From Collinsella sp. (GTDB lineage Bacteria > Actinomycetota > Coriobacteriia > Coriobacteriales > Coriobacteriaceae), in assembly GCA_018380195.1 (NCBI GenBank), contig JAGZUC010000023.1, positions 1-32,694 of the forward strand: a stretch of 32,694 nucleotides of DNA, written 5' to 3'. Positions 7,948 to 15,858 of the stretch are shown here, one piece after another. The notes beneath the pieces are model-generated. The model searched no databases, was not told the DNA's origin, and saw only the letters and a program-made list of their open reading frames with translations. The translations under genes were made by a program, and so were the position numbers. How positions within the stretch are numbered: the stretch's first letter is position 1; every line of letters begins with the position of its first letter.

Positions 7948-9270
7948 ATGGCCTTCGAGAGCGTCAACTATCAGTGCCCCGCGTGTGGCGGCCCCCTGCA
8001 TTTTGCCAGTGCCGAGCAAAAGCTCGTCTGTGACTACTGCGACTCGCGTTTTGAAGTCGAAGAAGTCGAAGCCCTCTATCGCGAGCGCCAGGACAAGGCC
8101 GATGCCAAAGCCGATGCCGCAGCCGCGGCTCCCAAGCCCGCCACCGACGCTGCGGTGCAGGAGCTCGCCCAAAACGCCGGCTATATCTGCTCGTCATGCG
8201 GCGCCGAGCTAATCTCGGACGGTACCGTCGCCGTTACCACCTGCCCGTACTGCGGCAACCCCGCCGTGGCACCCGGTCAACTCTCGGGCGACTTCTCACC
8301 CGACCTGGTGATTCCGTTTAAGCTCGGGCGCGACGACGTTATGGCCGCGCTCAAAGAGCACTACAAGGGCAAGATCTTGCTGCCCAAGAGCTTTGTCACC
8401 GGCAACCACATCGACGAAGTTCAAGGCGTTTACGTGCCGTTTTGGCTTTACGGCGCCCGCGTGGACGGCGAAGTGCACTTTGATGCGACCAACGAGACCG
8501 TGACCGAGGAATCCGATCGTACCGTCACGACCACCGACCACTACGACGCCTACCGTAAAGGCAATATCTCGTTTGAGCGCGTGCCCGTCGACGGATCGTC
8601 CAAGATGCCCGACGGCCACATGGACGCTATTGAGCCGTTTGACTACGATGCCCTACGCCCGTTCTCGGTCGCCTATATGCCCGGCTACATCGCCAACCGC
8701 TACGACGAGGACTGCGAGACCTGCAAGGCGCGTGCCGAGCGCCGCATGGAGGAGAGCACGATCTCAGCTCTGCGCGAAACCGTCGTCGACGAATATGACG
8801 ATGCCACAGTCGAAAGCAAGCAGCTCGACTACACCTGGGAAAACAGCGATTATGCCCTGTTCCCCGTGTGGATGCTCTCTACCTCGTGGAACGGCAAGAG
8901 CTACCTGTTTGCCATGAACGGCCAAACCGGCCGCATGGTCGGTGAGCTTCCCTGCTCCAAGCCCAAGCTCGCTATCGCCTCGGTGCTGTTCTTTGTGATC
9001 GGATTTGTCCTCTCCCAGATCCTCTTCATGGGTGAGAACGCCTTCGATCCGGATTACCTCGCCTTTGACATCGAGGGCATCCTCATCAACATCGTCGCGC
9101 CGTTGATCATCGTGATCATTGCGGACGTGCTGCTGGTGGGCCAGCTCAAGACAGCCAACGAGGCCACCCACGCCGACGAGTACTGCGGCGAGCTCGACCT
9201 GGTTGAGAAGCACGACACCTTCAGCCACACCGAGACCACCGTCGTCATGAAGGACGACAAGGACGACTAA
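7948..9270 (+). CDS. TFIIB-type zinc-ribbon membrane protein
   Basis: 440 aa. It has two N-terminal zinc ribbons: CPACGG/CDYC within residues 10-31 and CSSCG/CPYCGN at about residues 76-98, joined by an alanine/lysine-rich linker. A long soluble middle domain (about 110-330) contains another cysteine pair (CETCKA). Two C-terminal transmembrane helices follow at about 345-365 and 380-403, then an acidic cytosolic tail. This arrangement resembles B. subtilis YdjG-like proteins that anchor partners to the membrane. AAAGG lies 8 nt before the start. It sits between the DUF4428 and SPFH genes in one transcription unit. A membrane-stress or scaffold role is inferred from the family only. Confidence 0.78.
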   Translation: MAFESVNYQCPACGGPLHFASAEQKLVCDYCDSRFEVEEVEALYRERQDKADAKADAAAAAPKPATDAAVQELAQNAGYICSSCGAELISDGTVAVTTCPYCGNPAVAPGQLSGDFSPDLVIPFKLGRDDVMAALKEHYKGKILLPKSFVTGNHIDEVQGVYVPFWLYGARVDGEVHFDATNETVTEESDRTVTTTDHYDAYRKGNISFERVPVDGSSKMPDGHMDAIEPFDYDALRPFSVAYMPGYIANRYDEDCETCKARAERRMEESTISALRETVVDEYDDATVESKQLDYTWENSDYALFPVWMLSTSWNGKSYLFAMNGQTGRMVGELPCSKPKLAIASVLFFVIGFVLSQILFMGENAFDPDYLAFDIEGILINIVAPLIIVIIADVLLVGQLKTANEATHADEYCGELDLVEKHDTFSHTETTVVMKDDKDD

Positions 9271-9318
9271 CCATCCTGACCAATACCACCCGGCCTTTGA
9301 CGAGAAAGGAAGATCACC

Positions 9319-10560
9319 ATGGGACTCTTGAAAGCTGGATTGGGTGCTGCCGGCGGCGTCATGGCCGACCAGTGGAAGGAATTTATCTACTGCGAATCGA
9401 TGCCCGCTGACGTCTTGGCCTGCAAGGGCAGCAAGCGCACCGGCGGCCGCAGCTCCAACACGCGTGGCGAAGACAACGTCATCTCCAACGGCTCCGTCAT
9501 CGCCGTCAACGATGGCCAGGGCATGCTCGTGGTGCAAAACGGCAAGATCATCGAGGTCGCGCTGGAGCCTGGCGAGTTCGTCTTTGACACTGGCAGCGAG
9601 CCGAGCGTCTTTAGCGGCAACCTGGGCGACTCCATCAAGGAGACGTTCGCCAATATCGGCAGCCGCTTTACCTTTGGCGGCGACGCGGGCAAAGACCAGC
9701 GCGTCTACTTCATCAACACCAAGGAGATCATCGGCAACAAGTACGGCACCGCCTCGCCTGTGCCCTTCCGCGTGGTCGATAACAACATCGGCCTGGATGT
9801 CGACATTTCCGTGCGCTGCAACGGCGAGTATTCGTACCGCATCACCAACCCGCTGCTGTTCTACACCAATGTCTGCGGCAACGTGACCGACAGCTATACG
9901 CGCGATAAGATCGACAGTCAGCTTAAGTCCGAGCTGCTCACCGCCCTGCAGCCTGCCTTTGCCAAGATCTCGGAGATGGGCATTCGCTACAGCGCCATCC
10001 CCGGTCACACCACCGAGCTCGCCCGCGCGCTCAACGAAGTCCTCTCGGCCGACTGGCGCGACTTGCGCGGCGTCGAGATCGTGAGCTTTGGCGTCAACTC
10101 CATCGCCGCCTCGCAAGAAGACGAGCAGATGATCAAGGACCTGCAGAAGGCCGCGGTCATGCGCGACCCCACCATGGCGGCCGCCAACATCGCCAGCGCC
10201 CAGAGCGACGCGATGCGCGCGGCAGCCGCCAACCCCAATGGCGCGATGGCCGGCTTTATGGGCATGGGCATGGCAGGCGGCATGGGCGGCATGAATGCCA
10301 GCCAGCTGTTCGCCGCCGGCCAGGCACAGCAGCAGGCTGCCCCGCAGCCGGCTCCGGCACCCGCCCCCGCGCCGGCTCCCGCCGCTGCCCCCGCGGCCGG
10401 CACGTGGACCTGCAGCTGCGGCGCCACCAACACCGGCAAGTTCTGCCCCGAGTGTGGCAGTCCCGCACCCGCCCCGGCACCGGCCAAGTGGTTCTGCCCC
10501 AACTGCGGCAGCGAAAACGGCGGCAAGTTCTGCAGCAACTGCGGAACGCCCAGGCCCTAG
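9319..10560 (+). CDS. SPFH-domain protein with C-terminal double zinc ribbon (YdjI-like)
   Basis: 413 aa. Residues of about 15-270 form an SPFH/Band-7-like domain of the YdjI or 'virion core protein' type (MADQWKEFIYCESMPADVL at the start, EPGEFVFDTG, and SVRCNGEYSYRITNP). A Gly/Met-rich stretch and a repetitive Pro-Ala linker (about 335-370) lead to two zinc ribbons (CSCG/CPECG and CPNCG/CSNCG). AAAGGAAG precedes ATG 9319. SPFH proteins assemble on membranes, and the ribbons may contact the preceding zinc-ribbon proteins. In Bacillus the comparable cluster is accompanied by a PspA homologue, which is absent from this window. Confidence 0.85.
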   Translation: MGLLKAGLGAAGGVMADQWKEFIYCESMPADVLACKGSKRTGGRSSNTRGEDNVISNGSVIAVNDGQGMLVVQNGKIIEVALEPGEFVFDTGSEPSVFSGNLGDSIKETFANIGSRFTFGGDAGKDQRVYFINTKEIIGNKYGTASPVPFRVVDNNIGLDVDISVRCNGEYSYRITNPLLFYTNVCGNVTDSYTRDKIDSQLKSELLTALQPAFAKISEMGIRYSAIPGHTTELARALNEVLSADWRDLRGVEIVSFGVNSIAASQEDEQMIKDLQKAAVMRDPTMAAANIASAQSDAMRAAAANPNGAMAGFMGMGMAGGMGGMNASQLFAAGQAQQQAAPQPAPAPAPAPAPAAAPAAGTWTCSCGATNTGKFCPECGSPAPAPAPAKWFCPNCGSENGGKFCSNCGTPRP

Positions 10561-10580
10561 CCCCTCTATCTGGTAATTGA

Positions 10581-10600
10581 CGGGGGATCCGCCACCCCCG
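10581..10600 (+). terminator. Weak stem-loop after the SPFH gene
   Basis: CGGGGG (10581-10586) pairs with CCCCCG (10595-10600) around an 8-nt loop, 20 nt past the SPFH stop. No clear U-run follows, so readthrough into the lipoprotein gene is likely. Confidence 0.4.
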
Positions 10601-10640
10601 CATTTGCTTCTATGGGTTTCGTTCGATAAAGGAGGACACC

Positions 10641-11483
10641 ATGAAGACAACGTTCAAAAAGTCCGTACTCGCATTCCTGACATGCGTCCTAGCGCTCGCC
10701 TTTGCCCTGACGGGCTGCAGCGGCGGCGGCAAGGATCCCAAGGCCAACTTCGTCGGCAGCTGGGAACTCTCGGGCGGAACCATGGAAGGCGAAGAGCTGA
10801 CCGATGACTACATGAAGATGCTCGAGGACTGGGGTGTCCACTGCATCCTGATTCTCGATGAGGACGGTACAGGTGCCCTCGACCTGTTCCTTGAAGTCGT
10901 CGACCTTAAATGGGAGGCAAAGGACGCCACCACCGTAACCATCACCGCCGAAGACGAGTCGCACGACATGAAGCTCAAGGACGGCAAACTCATCCTCGAA
11001 GAGGATGACGGCAATCTTATCTTTACCAAGTCCGACAAGGATCTGTCCGGTACGGTGAAGAAGGATCGCGAGGCGGCCGAGAAGGAAGAGGAGATCGATG
11101 AGGCCGTCGAAGACAACGATGTCCAGAATGTCGAAATCTCCCCCGCCGTCACCGTCGCAGATGACGATCTGTGCACCATCACCTTCACCGAGAAGTTTAA
11201 GGACGACTGGGGCGATATCGGCTTTGTCGTCAACATCACCAACAAGAGCGACAAGGACCTGACCTTCTACGCTCCTTCCGGCAAGACCAACGTCAACGGC
11301 ACCATGAAGGAACCCTGGTTCTCGGCTCACCTGATGCCCGGCACCAACGCCACCGAGGAATTCACGTTCTCGAACGGCGAGCTTGACAGCCTTGACGACC
11401 TGGTCAACACGACCATCGGCATCGACGCCTATCTGACCGATTCCTACGAGGACGTCGCCTCTTACACCGCAACCATCGCGTAA
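10641..11483 (+). CDS. Lipoprotein of unknown function
   Basis: 280 aa. The signal sequence is basic (MKTTFKK), then hydrophobic, and ends in the lipobox LTGC with lipidated C26, followed by a Ser/Gly spacer; the mature protein should be anchored on the outer face of the membrane. Residues of about 35-135 look like a small beta-barrel repeat domain (GSWELSGG, DEDGTGAL). An acidic linker (about 140-160) leads to an Ig-like C-terminal half with VVNITNKSDKDLTFY. AAAGGAGG lies 6 nt before the start. It follows the SPFH gene in the same direction with only a weak hairpin between, so it may belong to the same unit. I do not recognise a named family. Confidence 0.8.
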   Translation: MKTTFKKSVLAFLTCVLALAFALTGCSGGGKDPKANFVGSWELSGGTMEGEELTDDYMKMLEDWGVHCILILDEDGTGALDLFLEVVDLKWEAKDATTVTITAEDESHDMKLKDGKLILEEDDGNLIFTKSDKDLSGTVKKDREAAEKEEEIDEAVEDNDVQNVEISPAVTVADDDLCTITFTEKFKDDWGDIGFVVNITNKSDKDLTFYAPSGKTNVNGTMKEPWFSAHLMPGTNATEEFTFSNGELDSLDDLVNTTIGIDAYLTDSYEDVASYTATIA

Positions 11484-11533
11484 CGGCACGTAACATCAAC
11501 CGCGGATTGGCGGACACATCCGCGCACATGCCA

Positions 11534-11568
11534 GACGGGGCCGCAGGAGATAATCCTGCGGCCCCGTC
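11534..11568. terminator. Bidirectional rho-independent-type terminator
   Basis: GACGGGGCCGCAGGA (11534-11548) pairs perfectly with TCCTGCGGCCCCGTC (11554-11568) across a 5-nt loop, followed by GCTTTG. It lies between the convergent lipoprotein and response-regulator genes and can serve both. Confidence 0.8.
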
Positions 11569-11593
11569 GCTTTGTGCCGATAGGTAACGAGCG

Positions 11594-12214
11594 TTAGCGC
11601 TCCATATTGGGGACGATGCTGCCTTCGGTCACCGCGTGCACGGCCAGGCGCATGATGTTGTCGTAGCCGGTCTTGTTGAGAATCTCCGAGATACGGCGCT
11701 TGATCGTGCCCTCGCTCATAAACAACTCGGCCGCAATCTCGCGACGGCTCTTGCCTTCGCAGGCAAGGCGCAAAATCGACAGCTCAACGTCGTCGAGCGC
11801 CGCCGTGCCCGAAAAGATGCTTTCGGGCGGCTTGGGAAACGTGCAGTAACCCGCCAGCGTGGAGCGCATCACGGCAAAGAGCTCATCGATGCCGACGTTC
11901 TTGTACACAAAGCTGTCGACGCCTGCCTCGCGCGCCTGATCCACAAACGTAATCTCGGGCATGCCCGTCATGATAATGACGCGGCACTCGGGCAGCTGCT
12001 CCTTGATGCGCGCCGCCGCCACGATGCCGTTGGAATCGTGCTCAGTGCACACATCCATCAGTATCATGTCCGGGCGCTCCTTGAGCGCAACGTCCAAGGC
12101 ATCTGAGGCATCGGCGATGGCGGCAACAACGGTCATGTCGGGCTGGTCGCCAACGGAGCGCGCGAGGCTCTCGCGCAAGATGGCTTGGTCTTCGACGATA
12201 AGGATACGAATCAT
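11594..12214 (-). CDS. NarL/LuxR-family response regulator
   Basis: 206 aa. The N-terminal receiver domain has acidic pocket E8/D9 and phospho-acceptor D54 (ILMDV), then a switch threonine in IMTGMP and a lysine in VYKNVG. The C-terminal LuxR-type helix-turn-helix runs over about 140-200 (SREIAAELFMSEGTIKRRIS differs from the usual GTVKNHVS). I chose ATG 12214 because AAAGGAG lies 6 nt upstream; longer in-frame extensions overlap the kinase gene. ATGA overlaps the stop of the upstream histidine kinase by 4 nt, so the pair is translationally coupled. Target genes are unknown. Confidence 0.92.
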   Translation of the reverse strand: MIRILIVEDQAILRESLARSVGDQPDMTVVAAIADASDALDVALKERPDMILMDVCTEHDSNGIVAAARIKEQLPECRVIIMTGMPEITFVDQAREAGVDSFVYKNVGIDELFAVMRSTLAGYCTFPKPPESIFSGTAALDDVELSILRLACEGKSRREIAAELFMSEGTIKRRISEILNKTGYDNIMRLAVHAVTEGSIVPNMER

Positions 12215-13710
12215 GAGCTTCTCCTTTGGACCGTTGCGTTGGAGTTCAGCGGAATGGATACCGTAAGCGTAAAGGGCGGGGCGGCATGGACCTCCAGGCT
12301 GCCGCCCAGATTTTGCGCGACATGCCTCATACCTGGAAAACCCGTTCCCTCGCGATACGATACGGGGGCAGGCGCGCCGTCGTTTGAGACCGTCATGTGT
12401 GCAATGGCGCCGCCATCCGACCCCTCCCGCCACAGGCGCACCTGGACTTGGTGGGCCTGCGCATGCTTGGTGGCATTGGTCGATGCCTCGCGGATAATCT
12501 GCAAAAAGGCGGCAGCGACGTGAGCATCGTCCGGAAGCGATCCATCTACATCGATCTGAACGCTCACCAGGCCAAAGGCATGAACGATATCGCCCAGTTG
12601 CTCCGCAGGCTCGCTAGCGCCACCGCTACGCAGGTCGGCGGCAATCGAGCGCAGCAGCGGGTCAATCTGCTCGAGCGACTCGTCATCCAGACGCCCCTCT
12701 TCCAGATATCGATGAAGGATGGACAGGCGCTGGCCGATCACATCGTGCACGCGGGCACGCATGCGCAGGTAGGCCGCATTGTCGGCAACCTTTTTGACTT
12801 CTTCGATCTGGGCCTGGAGCTCTTGACCCGCAAGCTCAAGCAGGTGATTGGCCTGCGCCAGACGGTCGTGGGCATGCGCGTACTCCGTCACGTCCAAGCC
12901 AATAATGCGCTCAAAGGGACGGCCCGAAACCATAACCTCATCACATGCGAACAGACGAATCTCGGAGGAGGAAACCTCGACCACCGCACGTGCCTCCCCA
13001 AAGCGGTCCAGGTCGATTCGAACGCGGTTTTTGCTGCTCTCGGGCATCTGCGCACTGAGTTTTCGAAGACCGCCCCACGTATCGCTCATGTCGTGCAGGT
13101 CGGTGGGCATGTGAAGCTCCACAAGGTTCCTGCGCATGCAGCGGTTCATGAGCAGCGGGCGGCCCTTCGAATCCAGATACAGAATGCCGACGGGGATCAC
13201 GTTAATAGTCTCGATCGTCGAAAACGCCGTGATGTCCTCCTGGCGGTTGCGCACGTCCATCAAAAGCGCCGCGACGGAGCGGAACAGGAAGAACGCGCCC
13301 TCCGCGATAAGGACTGCGGGCCACGCCGAACCCATGACGTAAACAACCGGCGGCGTCACGGCGGCAACAAGCAGCAGCTCAACCATCATGACGGGACGAC
13401 GATAATGCACCATAAGGACCACGCCATAGGCGGCAATCGCGGCGTTGAGCCATAGCAGCGCGCCCGCCGCCTCGGCGGCGACATGGAGCGGCGCCACCAG
13501 ATACGACCCGCTCGACGCGAACAAGATGACGGCCGAGATAATCAAGTGCAGCACAAGGCTCGCCTCGTAGGCGCAAATCACTTTGCGGTTGTAAGACGAA
13601 CGACGCGATGCGATCAGCGGAACATGAATGGTCTGCAAGCACGCCACCAAGGCAAAGAGCACATCGAGCGCAACGATCTGGGGAAGGATAAGCGGCATCG
13701 GCATCATCAC
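12211..13710 (-). CDS. Membrane histidine kinase (HPK7-like) with PAS-like domain
   Basis: 499 aa. About five hydrophobic segments occupy residues 8-150, followed by a PAS-like sensor region (about 165-275) and a coiled linker. The dimerisation helix has phospho-acceptor H322 in HDVIGQRLS. The HATPase domain has N413 in REASTNATKHA, SNDG and GTGFPGMRHV. This is the kinase type that partners NarL-like regulators, here the coupled gene at 12214. Starts are ambiguous: GTG 13710, ATG 13707 or ATG 13704; the TGA of the upstream gene overlaps this cluster, giving translational coupling. The stimulus is unknown. Confidence 0.9.
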   Translation of the reverse strand: MMMPMPLILPQIVALDVLFALVACLQTIHVPLIASRRSSYNRKVICAYEASLVLHLIISAVILFASSGSYLVAPLHVAAEAAGALLWLNAAIAAYGVVLMVHYRRPVMMVELLLVAAVTPPVVYVMGSAWPAVLIAEGAFFLFRSVAALLMDVRNRQEDITAFSTIETINVIPVGILYLDSKGRPLLMNRCMRRNLVELHMPTDLHDMSDTWGGLRKLSAQMPESSKNRVRIDLDRFGEARAVVEVSSSEIRLFACDEVMVSGRPFERIIGLDVTEYAHAHDRLAQANHLLELAGQELQAQIEEVKKVADNAAYLRMRARVHDVIGQRLSILHRYLEEGRLDDESLEQIDPLLRSIAADLRSGGASEPAEQLGDIVHAFGLVSVQIDVDGSLPDDAHVAAAFLQIIREASTNATKHAQAHQVQVRLWREGSDGGAIAHMTVSNDGAPAPVSYREGTGFPGMRHVAQNLGGSLEVHAAPPFTLTVSIPLNSNATVQRRSS

Positions 13711-15590
13711 TCACCCGCCCGCGGCATCAGCACGATCATACGCAGCTGACCGGCCTCGCCCTCAAGACGATACGCCACGTTACGCCCCTGCAGTGCAACC
13801 TCGAGCTCGTGCGCGGCGGGCGCCTGCGACAAGTCTTCCTCGTCGTTGGAAAAGAGCGTGGCACGCAGCTCCACGCTGCACGAATCGTGTTCGCTCAGAT
13901 GGTACATGAGTGCCGGATGATCGGTGGTGTAGGCGAAAAACGCAAAGTCATACACGCAGTCGTACAGCGCGCTTACCGTACTGGCATGCATCGGACGCTG
14001 TATGGCGATGATCGAAGCGCAGTCGACATCGATGGTGCGCAAGTCACTTGCTAGCTCGTTGGCAATGAGTTGGATGCGATCGCGGTCAAATCCGCTTTCC
14101 CCATGCTGCGCCAACGTGAGCGAGCCCTTGCGTTTGCAATAGGCGACGAGCATCTTGGCACATTGCAGCATGCGATAGCGCTCATGCGAGGATGCCTCAT
14201 CGGTTAACGGCGGCAGCGAGCCCAGCAGCCCATACATCTCATCGAGCGCGCGGGCAAGCGCCTGGTCGACATCTTTGACCAGCAAGGCCTCGGCCTCCTG
14301 GTCGGCAAGATGCGTCTTAAGATCGTAGTCGGCCGTAAGTAGCTCGTTTTGGCGCTGCAATTCCATGCGCCGGTACGCCAGCTCGCGATTGAGCTCGTTG
14401 AGCTCCGATACGTCTTGGGCGAGCAATGCCGATCCGCCTAGCAGTGGGAAGGCGCGGTACATCACATCGGGATCGGACGCCACGGTAAAGGCGTGGGCAT
14501 GCCCGTGCTCCTGAGCGCGCAGCTCTTCGCGCACACCCGCCGGAATCGGCTTTGATACCGGCGTGGCATAGACTTCCTGCAGGTCGCGCGTTATAACTTT
14601 AAGATCGAGCGGCAGGGTGTCGAAAATGTTGGCAATGCCGTGGTACGACGGAATGACGCCGCAATCGAGGCAAATCTCGAGCGTCACCACGCACAGCACG
14701 CAATAGACGAGCGAAAAGTTGAGCTTCCATGCCCAAGGCACGCGCAGGGCGTACGAAATGGCAAAGAACGCGCCGCCCAGCAGCACGAGTGCCGCCGTGC
14801 CCGAAAAACGTTGGATACGGAAGGACGATGACCGACCCACCAAAATGAAAAAGGCGACAAAGTTAAAGGCCGTCCATATCAGAACGGCAAAATAGCCCCA
14901 GCCGTACGTGTAATCGTTACTCCAGGTTTCACTCGAGCGATCGAAATGAAAGACCTGTTGGTGGAAATCGTTGGTAAGCACAAACCCAATGAGCAGGATG
15001 GCCGCGATCCACAGGGCTGTGCGGTAGCGGCGACCCGCACGATGTTGCTCCAACCCTGCAAGGCGCAGGCCGCACAGCTGGTAGAGGAGCGGAATGAGCG
15101 TCATGGGCACGTAGTACAGGTACCACAGCACGGTGGCATAGAACGGCGTGAACGACTTGTACTTGAGGATGACCTCGATCATCCACAAGGCGCTGATGGT
15201 GGCAACGGCAACGAGGCGCCGGCGCAAGACGTAATCCAGACAGCGCAGATAGACCAGCACACCCCAGATTGAGAACGCGACGGCAGCGAGGAGCAGCGGA
15301 ATCGAGCTCGAATGGATAAGCCCGTCCACGACTTCTTTGGACACCTCGTTATAGATGGGCACGGTGTTGGAGAGCTTGGGATCGGAAGCGAATGACGCCG
15401 GCAAGACCGCCAAAAGCAGAAGAAACAGTGCGGTTATGACGCCGGCAATGACGAAGGCGCGGCGACGGTACACCAGGTGCGTTATGCCAACGAGGAATCG
15501 CGGCATGGCGAAGAGCCTGCCGCCCCTGGGATCCGCCACCGGCGCGGATCGGGCGGCCGCATGGCCGATATGTCGCTCGCGGGTACCCAT
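13707..15590 (-). CDS. 7TM-type membrane signalling protein without kinase domain
   Basis: About 627 aa. The N-terminal half is a membrane block of roughly eight hydrophobic segments (about 30-330) whose arrangement resembles the HisKA-7TM sensor module, including YYVPMTLIPLLYQLC. The second half is soluble, with a coiled-coil-like stretch (LNELNRELAYRRMELQ) at about 405-430 and a domain that could be a degenerate histidine-kinase region; I see no H-box or N-box of a working kinase. It overlaps the histidine kinase start, so the three genes form one unit. Start: ATG 15590 is preceded by TACACT and lacks a Shine-Dalgarno, consistent with leaderless translation; ATG 15506 is an alternative. It may be an accessory sensor for the downstream kinase. 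Confidence 0.75.
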   Translation of the reverse strand: MGTRERHIGHAAARSAPVADPRGGRLFAMPRFLVGITHLVYRRRAFVIAGVITALFLLLLAVLPASFASDPKLSNTVPIYNEVSKEVVDGLIHSSSIPLLLAAVAFSIWGVLVYLRCLDYVLRRRLVAVATISALWMIEVILKYKSFTPFYATVLWYLYYVPMTLIPLLYQLCGLRLAGLEQHRAGRRYRTALWIAAILLIGFVLTNDFHQQVFHFDRSSETWSNDYTYGWGYFAVLIWTAFNFVAFFILVGRSSSFRIQRFSGTAALVLLGGAFFAISYALRVPWAWKLNFSLVYCVLCVVTLEICLDCGVIPSYHGIANIFDTLPLDLKVITRDLQEVYATPVSKPIPAGVREELRAQEHGHAHAFTVASDPDVMYRAFPLLGGSALLAQDVSELNELNRELAYRRMELQRQNELLTADYDLKTHLADQEAEALLVKDVDQALARALDEMYGLLGSLPPLTDEASSHERYRMLQCAKMLVAYCKRKGSLTLAQHGESGFDRDRIQLIANELASDLRTIDVDCASIIAIQRPMHASTVSALYDCVYDFAFFAYTTDHPALMYHLSEHDSCSVELRATLFSNDEEDLSQAPAAHELEVALQGRNVAYRLEGEAGQLRMIVLMPRAGE

Positions 15591-15657
15591 AGTGCTTTTA
15601 GTGTACCGACAGGCAGGCTCAAAAAACGGGCCGCATGTCCCAAAATCCGTAGACGGC

Positions 15658-15696
15658 AAAGCGCCCGACGAGCACAAACTGCTCGCCGGGCGCTTT
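15658..15696 (-). terminator. Strong stem-loop, probable terminator between GH1 and signalling operon
   Basis: A 16-nt arm starting AAAGCGCCCG (15658-15673) pairs, apart from one mismatch, with the arm ending CGGGCGCTTT (15681-15696). On the minus strand it is followed by a short T-containing stretch. It separates the GH1 gene upstream from the 7TM protein gene. Confidence 0.65.
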
Positions 15697-15717
15697 GGTT
15701 AGGAGACTATGATTGCC

Positions 15718-15858
15718 GGGAAAGCCTAGGACAGGTCTGTAAGATTTGAGTCTAGGGTTTTCCAGGTGCCGTAGATTGGGTCGAATGGGGAGCGCCGCGT
15801 ACTTAAGGTACGCAAGCGACGAATGAGGCCCAAGGTACGGTGGTTGGGAAAGCCTAGG
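15718..15858. repeat. 13-bp direct repeat flanking a 115-bp segment at the 3' end of the GH1 gene
   Basis: GGGAAAGCCTAGG occurs at 15718-15730 and again at 15846-15858; the second copy contains the GH1 stop codon. The enclosed segment holds GCGTAC and GTACGC arms around TTAAG. It looks like a duplication scar or a small insertion flanked by a target repeat. Confidence 0.6.

Noticed and set aside
8764..10650. Minus-strand open frame of 628 codons
   Set aside because: It spans three plus-strand features with clear domains and ribosome-binding sites; no recognisable domain in the antisense translation.
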